Source: Bacillota bacterium (GTDB lineage Bacteria > Bacillota > Sulfobacillia > Sulfobacillales > Sulfobacillaceae). Taken from it: DNA of 18,154 nt. Both the position numbers and the translations under genes were made by a program. Numbering within the stretch: position 1 is the first letter of the stretch; every line of letters begins with the position of its first letter. The notes beneath the pieces were generated by a model. It had not been told where the DNA came from, did no database searches, and saw nothing but the letters and a program-made list of their open reading frames with translations. Shown in pieces: positions 7,954-14,204 of the stretch. Location: the NCBI GenBank assembly GCA_023488565.1, contig JAMDDZ010000017.1, forward strand, positions 1 to 18,154. Direction: 5' to 3'.

Positions 7954-8154
7954 ATGTTCGAGGATTTATTAAGCCCAATGCATTTAGTGGTGTTGGGTAT
8001 CGTGGCATTATTGATTTTTGGTCCTAAACGTTTGCCGGAAATGGGGGCGGGTTTCGGGAAAGCCTTGCGTGGCTTTAAGGATGCAGTAACGGGAGATCTG
8101 GCACGGAGTGAACTAGAAACGACGGCAGCTGAACCGCCATCGTCTGTGGTCTGA
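7954..8154 (+). CDS. tatA: Twin-arginine translocase subunit TatA
   Basis: A 66-residue TatA/E-type protein: short N-terminus, one hydrophobic helix (HLVVLGIVALLIF, about 10-22), the hinge FGPKRLPEMG (22-31), an amphipathic helix (GAGFGKALRGFKDAVTG) and a polar tail. TatA forms the protein-conducting assembly that moves folded cofactor-loaded proteins across the membrane. AGGAGGG is 8 bases before the ATG. Longer frames upstream overlap the chaperone gene out of frame and are not real. No TatC or TatB is present in the window, so this copy would work with TatC encoded elsewhere. Its place inside an operon whose enzyme has two Tat-signal subunits suggests a dedicated or dosage-boosting copy. 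Confidence 0.93.
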   Translation: MFEDLLSPMHLVVLGIVALLIFGPKRLPEMGAGFGKALRGFKDAVTGDLARSELETTAAEPPSSVV

Positions 8155-8220
8155 AAGATCTTTCGAGACCGTGTGTGGCGTTGGATAAACGGGTTTCGAA
8201 GGCGAAAGGAGCGAGGTCAT

Positions 8221-8931
8221 GTGGATCAGAACCTAACTATGCGAGAAGAACAGGTCTGGTGTGTCAGTGTAGTCAGTTCCAACGAAATTGGTTATTGGGG
8301 GTTGTGTGAGGTGGTCAGCCGTGAGCCCGATTTGCGGTGTTGCTCAGATCAGGAAAAGTGCGGAACCTGGTCAATTGAGATGCTGTCGCCCGCCGCCGAT
8401 GTGGTGGTGGCGATGTTGGCCCCCGGACCCCTGATGGATGTAGTGCGAGCGGGGAACGCCTCGAATCCTCGGGTACCCGTGGTTGGGGTGATCGACGTAT
8501 TACCGGTGTCTGAAGAAGACATGATCCGGTTGGTGCAGGCGGGTGTCATGGGGCTGACCACCTCGTTGTGCCCCGATACTATCGTCAGCCTCGTGCGATT
8601 TGCTGTGCATCACGTAGGCATGATCGATACAGCCTTGGTCCGTGCGATGATGAGGGAGCATGTTGATGCTACCGGATTCCATGGGAAGAGCGAGGCGATT
8701 GCCAGTTTGTCGCGTACTGAACGCCGTATTCTAGCGTGGATTGCACACGGGTACACCAATCGCCAGATTGCTGCAGAACTAGGAACGACTATCAGTGGGG
8801 CACGACATCGCGTGAGTCGTCTGCTGAAACAATTGGGAATTTCTTCCCGGATTATGTCCGTACCGTTGTACTTTGCCTACTATGAAAATCAATTAGTCTC
8901 TCGACCCGACGATCCCGCGTTGCCACATTAA
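8221..8931 (+). CDS. LuxR/NarL-type transcriptional regulator with degenerate, cysteine-rich receiver-like domain
   Basis: 236 residues. The C-terminus (163-210, SLSRTERRILAWIAHGYTNR onward) is a clear LuxR-type helix-turn-helix. The N-terminal 130 residues look like a receiver fold (VWCVSVVSS, ADVVVAMLAPGP, VPVVGVIDVLP), but the usual phospho-acceptor aspartate after the third strand is replaced (DVVVAM where DVVLLD is typical) and the N-terminal acidic pair is absent. There are six cysteines (14, 29, 40, 41, 47, 117), with CCSDQEKC as a tight group. The GTG at 8221 has AAAGGAG about 9 bases upstream. An in-frame ATG at 8173 would add sixteen basic residues and lacks a good site. Being last in the operon, it probably controls the operon, perhaps sensing redox state, metal or sulfur species through its cysteines. 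No sensor kinase is adjacent. Confidence 0.85.
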   Translation: MDQNLTMREEQVWCVSVVSSNEIGYWGLCEVVSREPDLRCCSDQEKCGTWSIEMLSPAADVVVAMLAPGPLMDVVRAGNASNPRVPVVGVIDVLPVSEEDMIRLVQAGVMGLTTSLCPDTIVSLVRFAVHHVGMIDTALVRAMMREHVDATGFHGKSEAIASLSRTERRILAWIAHGYTNRQIAAELGTTISGARHRVSRLLKQLGISSRIMSVPLYFAYYENQLVSRPDDPALPH

Positions 8932-9023
8932 GTCCCCATTAGGGAAATGTGGTTGAAAATGCTTACAATAAATATATGAGTAAGTATGGATAATATTATA
9001 TAATCCTTCCCGGCGACATATCA

Positions 9024-9400
9024 ATGGGCGAACAGTTTGTGAGTCTTGGCAAGGCCGCGAAGATGCTCAGAATGAACATTGACGGGCTGCGCAAGCGGTG
9101 GACTTACACGCCCTGATGCCCGAGGATGTACGGGGCCCTGCGCTGACATGCGTTGTGTCCTCTCTGCCTTGGTCTCTCCACACGGCTCGACTTAGTTATC
9201 CAACAGCACGCTTCTTTCGTCGGTGTCGAATCTCGGTTCGATTGGCCCGCCTTGGGTTTTGGCATCTGGAAACCTTTCTGCACGCCTTCGGCTTGCGTGT
9301 GGTCGTGATGGAACAAATGGTACGGATGTTCAGAAGGAATTAGTCAAGATTTGAAGGGCAAGTTTGTGGTCAAGCGGCAATGCGCCCGGCGCCGGGAGTG
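9024..9400 (+). pseudogene. Decayed IS607-type serine recombinase (TnpA) remnant
   Basis: The ATG at 9024 opens a 30-residue frame, MGEQFVSLGKAAKMLRMNID followed by GLRKRW, then a TGA at 9114. This resembles the MerR-like helix-turn-helix at the start of IS607-family TnpA recombinases. In another frame, around 9230-9310, RLARLGFWHLETFLHAFGLR matches the style of the late catalytic-domain segment of the same family (RLxRxGFxxxExxxxxxGxxxxV). The catalytic serine region between them is missing or unreadable. The parts are in the expected order but frameshifted and truncated, so the gene is dead. Assignment rests on remembered family patterns and needs a search. Confidence 0.5.
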
Positions 9401-9499
9401 GGCCACTAATTAGGCAACGGATTCGACGTTCATAATGTCTTACACTCCCCCGATCGGTACTGCGCAAGCAAAGTGGCAGCCTGCTTCTTTACACGGCAT

Positions 9500-9913
9500 T
9501 CAGCACCTACTCTCGCGTTGTTTGGGCACCGTCTTGCACGCACCTTTGATAATTCCGCAAACAATGGGAAAACCCCGTGATCGATAGTGCGGGTAATCTA
9601 AGCGCGTGGCTTGATACCCAAAGTGGGCGCGCTCTTTGCCACGCCTTCGGTGCCCGCCGTTAACGGCGGCATCGCTTCCCAGACTTAAGGGAGGATGGCC
9701 CCGCCCGTGTAACCGATGCAGAACCCGTTCGAACCAGGCTTCCCGATGAGGTTTGTCGAGGCCCCAAACTAAGCGGTGTGCGGAGCGGATTTGGGCATGT
9801 CGGGGAAATCGTGGCAACAAAAGCCTATGCGACGGCATTGAAAGCGCTCCACCAGTTATCGAAGCAATCAGTCTCCAGATGAAGCGGGCAACCCATTTCA
9901 AAGGAAATGCCAC
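9500..9913 (-). pseudogene. Truncated DDE transposase remnant (ISKra4/ISLre2-like C-terminal part)
   Basis: The minus-strand frame contains AHRLVWGLDKPHREAWFERV and then TRLDYPHYRSRGFPIVCGII followed by KGACKTVPKQRE. This echoes the conserved block of ISKra4/ISLre2-style transposases (Y-x-x-Y-x-x-x-G-x-P-I-G-S-G-x-x-E-x-A-C-K-x-x-x-x-x-R). The motif is damaged: GSG has become VCG and the catalytic-type E is a K. The frame stops right after QRESRC, before the GMRW block expected in the family, and the N-terminal half is absent. The central part (roughly LSLGSDAAVNGGHRRRG) looks garbled. It lies opposite to and inside the IS607-like debris, which suggests insertion and later decay. Confidence 0.55.
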
Positions 9914-9950
9914 CGATGAATTAACACATTACCCAAAATAGGGCGTAAAG

Positions 9951-9971
9951 CCCCCGGTTTCAGCCGTGGGG
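9951..9971 (+). mobile_element. IS605/IS607-type right-end hairpin (TnpB guide-RNA scaffold end)
   Basis: AAG precedes CCCCCGGTTTCAGCCGTGGG G, which folds as CCCC and CGG pairing with CCG and GGGG around a TTTCAG loop with one bulged T. It looks like the standard AAGCCCCACGG-loop-CCGTGGGG right-end hairpin of TnpB-carrying elements with one A lost. In active elements this hairpin closes the omega RNA that guides TnpB. No intact tnpB precedes it here, so it is most likely a relic of the same IS607-like element whose recombinase remnant starts at 9024. Confidence 0.45.
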
Positions 9972-9982
9972 ATATAAGCCCA

Positions 9983-9998
9983 TGGCCCGATAGGGCCA
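9983..9998. repeat. Perfect hairpin TGGCCC-GATA-GGGCCA
   Basis: A perfect 6-bp inverted repeat with a four-base loop, 12 bases after the right-end hairpin. It is followed by AAAATC on the plus strand and so is not a clear terminator in either direction. It may belong to the element end or be flanking DNA. Confidence 0.4.
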
Positions 9999-10024
9999 AA
10001 ATCTTGAAGAGTACCGGTTATTGA

Positions 10025-10372
10025 GCTCGACTATATGCGCAAGCGGATTTCTTCGGGAATCGGAAGTGGAGTCACTTCTGCGGACGGGCTTGCCAGGACG
10101 AAGAAGCCGCGAGAGTCTTGCGTCGCAAGAACACCCGAGAGGGTCGGAGCGGTTTGTCTGCGACCGGGACAGTAGGCATTCAATGCCGAAGAATGTTGTG
10201 TGAGGCCCAGGATGGTGTAGGGGCGACCCGAGAGCCTGGGAGAGCCAACAGGAGACCGGAACCCCTGGGTGAGACTCAGACACTCGCATGCTCACCAGTG
10301 CCCATGTGTTTAGGGTGGGGCGCTGGTGAAGTCTGTGTGTCATCGAGAGATTTATTTAGCGTCTTGCTATAG
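10025..10372 (+). pseudogene. Possible TnpB C-terminal remnant overlapping a strongly structured RNA-like stretch
   Basis: One frame runs from just after a TGA at 10022 to a stop ending at 10372 without a convincing start. It contains WSHFCGRACQDEEAARVLRR, which recalls the end of the TnpB zinc ribbon (C-G-x-x-x-x-x-D-x-x-A-A-x-x-x-L-R-R), followed by a low-complexity tail. The DNA is also rich in pairings: CCCAGG (10206-10211) with CCTGGG (10235-10240), CACCAG (10293-10298) with CTGGTG (10323-10328), and GACAC (10279-10283) with GTGTC (10337-10341) enclosing the latter. Such structure over the tnpB 3' end is typical of omega RNAs. An IscB-associated HEARO-type RNA is another possibility. No nuclease catalytic region is visible. 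Low to moderate confidence. Confidence 0.35.
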
Positions 10373-10522
10373 CCCATGATTACGCAACACTAGAACTGAT
10401 GTCACCCCATTGTCTCTTCTTTGGCGGGCATTGCAGTTCTTGTTCTTGCCATGAGCACAATGAGGTTGGCATTAGAGGATAACCTTCTTTCGCTAAAACA
10501 TTTAGAATAAGCCTCTTTATAC

Positions 10523-11452
10523 TTAGCCGATACGTTGCATTCCCGCGGTCGATCGGGGGTCCAACGCATCGCGCAAGGCGTCTCCGACGAAATTGATGGC
10601 GACCACGGCGATGGTGATGACCAAGCCGGGCGCTAAGATGAGGAGGGGATGGGTGACGATGTAACTTTCCGCGGAATCCAGCATATTACCCCACGAGGGA
10701 ATTTGCGGCTGCAACCCAAAGCCGAGGAAATCCAGGGAGGCTTCGGCCAACATGGAGCCAGCCACGCCAAAGGCCGCGGAGACCCACACCGGCGCCATCG
10801 CCCCGGGCAAGACATGTTTGAATAAAATGCGGGCATTGCTGGCTCCCTGAGCTCGGGCAGCTTCCACATATTCTTGGCTGCGGAGAGAGAGGACTTGGGA
10901 TCGGACGATCCGGGACAATCCCGTCCAGCCGAATAAGCCCAAGTATAAAATCATTAACCCGACCGACGCGTTCGTTCCCGTCAAATTTAACACGACCAAC
11001 AGTAAGAAGATGGCAGGGAAAGACATGACCAGATCCACAAAACGCATCATTAACATGTCCCAGACTCCGCCGAGATATCCCGATGTCGCTCCCCAGACGA
11101 CTCCGATCGAGGTGGCGATGATCATGGAAAAGAATCCGACCATAAAGGACACCCGGCCCCCGTACATCAATCGGGCCAACACGTCGCGCCCTAACGCGTC
11201 GGTCCCTAAAGGGTGCGCCGCACTCGGGGGCAGCAGCACTTGGGTTAAGTTCGGGGTTGTGGGACTGTAGGCGGTAAGGAATGGCGCAAAAATCGAGACT
11301 AAGATGAGGAATACCAAAATTCCCAGGCCTATCAACGCGAGGCGATGGCGAGAAAATCGGCGCCAAAATTTACGGAAGCTCGATACCCCGCTATCTTGCA
11401 TGGGGTCACTTTCGAGTTCGTGGTCCAATGGGGGTAAATTGGCCGTAGCCAT
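10523..11452 (-). CDS. ABC transporter permease, DppC/OppC type
   Basis: 309 residues with the N-terminal FRKFWRRFSRHRLALIGLGI block and six or so membrane helices of DppC/OppC permeases, including HPLGTDALGRDVLARLMYGG before the transmembrane core and the EAA-loop region EYVEAARAQGASNARILFKH. It forms half of the membrane channel of a peptide/nickel-type importer. I chose the ATG at 11452, which has AGGAGG 10 bases upstream. The in-frame ATG at 11479 overlaps the dppB-like stop but has no ribosome binding site. It is the last gene of the cluster. No ATPase gene follows: the next 150 bases are non-coding and then insertion-sequence debris begins. Confidence 0.93.
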   Translation of the reverse strand: MATANLPPLDHELESDPMQDSGVSSFRKFWRRFSRHRLALIGLGILVFLILVSIFAPFLTAYSPTTPNLTQVLLPPSAAHPLGTDALGRDVLARLMYGGRVSFMVGFFSMIIATSIGVVWGATSGYLGGVWDMLMMRFVDLVMSFPAIFLLLVVLNLTGTNASVGLMILYLGLFGWTGLSRIVRSQVLSLRSQEYVEAARAQGASNARILFKHVLPGAMAPVWVSAAFGVAGSMLAEASLDFLGFGLQPQIPSWGNMLDSAESYIVTHPLLILAPGLVITIAVVAINFVGDALRDALDPRSTAGMQRIG

Positions 11453-11475
11453 GTCGATACGGCCTCCTTTCCACA

Positions 11476-12429
11476 TCAATTATACTGGATACGGGGATCC
11501 AGCAAGCCATAGGCTAGATCGGCTAAAAGATTGCCTAAAATTAACAGCGCTGCACTGATGAGCAAGGCGGCCATTTGTACCGGATAATCGCGGTCATTGA
11601 GGGCACTTAAAAAGAGTCGTCCCATCCCAGGCCAGGCAAAAATTTCCTCGGTAATCACGGCCCCGCCAAAGAATCCGGGCAGATCCATGCCGATAATGGT
11701 GACGATGGGCAACAGGGCATTTTTTAGCGCATGTTTTAACACCACGCTGCGTTCTTTGAGACCTTTGGCTTTAGCCGTGCGAATATAATCTTGGCGAATC
11801 ACTTCTAAGAGCCCGGACCGCATAAAACGGCTCCAACCCGCGAGACTTCCCAGACCCAAAACCGTGGTGGGCAAGATGAGATGACGCAGCAGCTCCCATA
11901 ATGAAGGGGGAAAAAACTCGGAATACATGCCGGCGACTGGCAGCCATCCCAGTTTTACGGCAAAAATCATTTGCAGCAACAAGCCGAAGAAAAAACTGGG
12001 CATCGCCCAAGCAAAAAAGGATAAGAAAGAAAACGTATAATCGAAAAGAGAATATTGGTGGGTGGCCGAATAAATGCCGAGTGGGATGCCAAAACACAAG
12101 GAGACCAGGAAGGCCGCACCCATTAAAATGAGGGTGTTCGGCAATCGCTCGCCAATCAACTGGATCACGGGTTGTCCGCTAAAATAACTATACCCCCAGT
12201 TTCCATGCAACAACGCCCACAACCATTTGAAATACCGGACGTACCAGGGCTGACTGAGACCAAGCTGTTTGGCCAGCACGGCGATTTGCGATTGCGTCAC
12301 GTGGGGGTTGTGCAAATACATGGATAAGGGGCCCCCAGGGGCTAAGTTCATAATGAAATATGTGACAATGGTCACCAGGAAGAGTAAAGGAATGGCCTGA
12401 ATCATGCGCTGTAGTGCATATTTTGTCAT
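11476..12429 (-). CDS. ABC transporter permease, DppB/OppB type
   Basis: 317 residues. It starts with the typical membrane-anchored N-terminus (MTKYALQRMIQAIPLLFLVT), followed by NLAPGGP, the hydrophobic core, and the EAA-loop segment VIRQDYIRTAKAKGLKERSV near residue 215, which contacts the ATPase subunit in this family. A late signature, ITEEIFAWPGMGRLF, is also typical of DppB. The ATG at 12429 has GAGAGGAG 7 bases upstream. It lies 24 bases before the next permease and 63 bases after the binding-protein gene, from which a strong hairpin separates it. It pairs with the downstream DppC-type protein to form the channel. Confidence 0.94.
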   Translation of the reverse strand: MTKYALQRMIQAIPLLFLVTIVTYFIMNLAPGGPLSMYLHNPHVTQSQIAVLAKQLGLSQPWYVRYFKWLWALLHGNWGYSYFSGQPVIQLIGERLPNTLILMGAAFLVSLCFGIPLGIYSATHQYSLFDYTFSFLSFFAWAMPSFFFGLLLQMIFAVKLGWLPVAGMYSEFFPPSLWELLRHLILPTTVLGLGSLAGWSRFMRSGLLEVIRQDYIRTAKAKGLKERSVVLKHALKNALLPIVTIIGMDLPGFFGGAVITEEIFAWPGMGRLFLSALNDRDYPVQMAALLISAALLILGNLLADLAYGLLDPRIQYN

Positions 12430-12450
12430 AAGTCGACTCCTCTCAGGTGG

Positions 12451-12478
12451 GTAAGGGACGACGCCAGTCGTCCCTTAC
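12451..12478 (-). repeat. Perfect 12-bp intercistronic hairpin between binding-protein and permease genes
   Basis: GTAAGGGACGAC (12451-12462) and its exact complement (12467-12478) surround the four-base loop GCCA. On the minus-strand transcript it lies 15 bases after the binding-protein stop and is followed by the dppB-like ribosome binding site, not by a U-run. In ABC importer operons such stem-loops often protect the upstream message so that the binding protein is made in excess over the permeases. That role is inferred here. Confidence 0.75.
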
Positions 12479-12492
12479 GGCACCACCCGATG

Positions 12493-14103
12493 TTACTGTA
12501 AGGACCAGTCCCATGGCGGGGTGTTGCCAAATGTGGTTTGAATGTAGCCGTGCAAGTGCGTCGAAATGGCCGTGTCACCTTTGTACCAAAACAGGAAGAT
12601 GATGGGCAGGGTCTTTTGTTCGAGCAACTGGATTTGGTCATACACCTGTCTGCGGGCGGGACGGTTGCTGAGCGTGACCCCTTTCGCTTGAAGCTTGTCC
12701 ATGGTGAGATTGATGTACCGCTCGCCATTTTCTTGCGGCGAGGGTTGTAAGGGACTCTTTGGCACATACTCGGAGTTGAAGTCGATGGTGTCATCGGGGA
12801 ATACGCCTTGTCCCCAGGAGAAGATCAACGCTTCGTCTTTGCCGTTCACCTGGGGTCCGGGATTAGACGGCGTGCCATTGCCAAAGACGATGGACCACCC
12901 GGCCGTATGCACGGGGGCATAGACCCCAATTTTTTCCCAATTTTGGGACACCACCTGGGCGATGTTCATCTCGCTTTGTGAGGTGGATCCGGTCCAAATG
13001 GGTACGGTCAGTTCTTGCCCATTTTTATAGAGCCAACCACCGGTGCCTTTGGTGAAGCCATCGGCTGCGAGAATTTGTGCGGCTTTTTGTAAATCGAATG
13101 AACGGTGCGGCACATTGGGGTCATAGAAATAGCCGCCGGGCACTTGGTCCCCATGGGCGACGACTGCCATGCCATGCATGATGTCGGTGACGATTTGCTG
13201 TTTGGGGGTGGCCCAATCTAACGCCCGACGGACATTGACGTCTTTCAGGAAATTGTCTTCGTCCAATTGAATCAAATTGTACGTCGGTTCCAGCGTTTTG
13301 ACGATATGGTAGCCGTGCAGGGTATTAATTTGGGAAATATCGGCGGCCGGAATTCCGCCCATGGTTAACTTTCCGGTGGCAAGCATATTAAATTGGGTGT
13401 CCGAGTTGGGCACAATTTGCACAATGATCTTCTGAATGTGGACCGGAGGTCCGAACCAATGGGGATTGGGGGCAAACGTCAACTGTTCGTCCGTCACCCA
13501 CTTGGTTAAGATGTAAGGGCCATCCACCACGGGGGTTCCTTTGTCATAAATCCCATGGTTGATTTGGGCCGGTGTCCACTTGTCAAAAATATGCTTGGGC
13601 ACAATCGTGCCCGATCCCACCGTGGAGTAAAAGGGCGCATAGGGTTGGGTTAATTGGAACACCACTTTGTGCGGTCCCTCGGCTACCACGTTTTTGACGT
13701 AGTTCCATCCGGTATCGTACGTGATCTGGATTTTGGGATTGGTCATGTAATGCCAGGTATACACCACGTCTGCTGAGGTGAACGGCTTTCCGTCAGACCA
13801 CTCGGCTTTTGGATTGAGATTAAACGTGTATTCCAGGCCGTTTTTGGATTCGGACCACGACGAGGCCATTCCGGGTGCCCAGGTATCTTTATATGACAGA
13901 TAAATGAGGCCCAGATCCATCAGTGTAGTCGGGACGTTATCCACCGCTAAAGCGCCCAGCGCGGGGGTCAAGTTGTCAGGATTCTGGCCAATTGCTTCGA
14001 CCAGCGGAGGACTGCTGGCAGCGCTAGATGGAGCCGAACCACATCCGGCCAACCCCGCTGACAGTAGGCCAGCAGCCATTATTGGCGCAGCCCATTTTTT
14101 CAT
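12493..14103 (-). CDS. Extracellular solute-binding lipoprotein, family 5 (peptide/nickel type)
   Basis: 536 residues. The ATG at 14103 has GAGGAGG 9 bases upstream and starts a lipoprotein signal, MKKWAAPIMAAGLLS then AGLAGC with the lipobox cysteine at 21, followed by a Ser/Ala-rich linker. A longer frame from 14163 would place twenty residues before this signal and is rejected. Conserved family-5 blocks follow: WAPGMASSW, WSDGKPFTSADVVYTW, GPYILTKW, NVRRALDWA and, near the end, QKTLPIIFLFWYKG. The lipoprotein captures an oligopeptide or similar ligand outside the membrane and delivers it to the DppB/DppC-type permeases encoded next. The ligand cannot be told from sequence. Its promoter region carries the conserved box at 14163-14202. 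Confidence 0.94.
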   Translation of the reverse strand: MKKWAAPIMAAGLLSAGLAGCGSAPSSAASSPPLVEAIGQNPDNLTPALGALAVDNVPTTLMDLGLIYLSYKDTWAPGMASSWSESKNGLEYTFNLNPKAEWSDGKPFTSADVVYTWHYMTNPKIQITYDTGWNYVKNVVAEGPHKVVFQLTQPYAPFYSTVGSGTIVPKHIFDKWTPAQINHGIYDKGTPVVDGPYILTKWVTDEQLTFAPNPHWFGPPVHIQKIIVQIVPNSDTQFNMLATGKLTMGGIPAADISQINTLHGYHIVKTLEPTYNLIQLDEDNFLKDVNVRRALDWATPKQQIVTDIMHGMAVVAHGDQVPGGYFYDPNVPHRSFDLQKAAQILAADGFTKGTGGWLYKNGQELTVPIWTGSTSQSEMNIAQVVSQNWEKIGVYAPVHTAGWSIVFGNGTPSNPGPQVNGKDEALIFSWGQGVFPDDTIDFNSEYVPKSPLQPSPQENGERYINLTMDKLQAKGVTLSNRPARRQVYDQIQLLEQKTLPIIFLFWYKGDTAISTHLHGYIQTTFGNTPPWDWSLQ

Positions 14104-14162
14104 CGAGTAAAACCTCCTCAAGAATATTGATGACCAAAAGAAGTATTCGCTATAGTTCATCA

Positions 14163-14202
14163 AAATTCCTTCTCATTCGGTATGGACCACTTAACCAATT
14201 TT
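14163..14202 (-). promoter_or_regulatory. Conserved 40-base box, copy A (upstream of the binding-protein gene)
   Basis: On the plus strand it reads AAATTCCT, eight variable bases, GGTATGGACCAC, four bases, CCAATTTT. A second copy with identical spacing lies at 15429-15468: 33 of 40 bases agree, 22 of 24 in the larger block. This copy lies just after the stop of the Eis-like gene and about 60 bases before the binding-protein ATG. GGT-ATGG-ACC is a short imperfect palindrome of the kind bound by GntR/FadR-type repressors, but no such regulator is in the window. A shared operator or promoter is more likely than a random repeat. Confidence 0.5.
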
Positions 14203-14204
14203 CA

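Noticed and set aside
8153..8164. Perfect palindrome GAAAGATCTTTC at the end of tatA
   Set aside because: It overlaps the stop codon, is short, has no T-run and only one copy; could be chance.
9386..9397. GC palindrome CCCGGCGCCGGG near the IS relics
   Set aside because: Twelve GC-only bases without a second copy or flanking repeat; not enough to call an element end.
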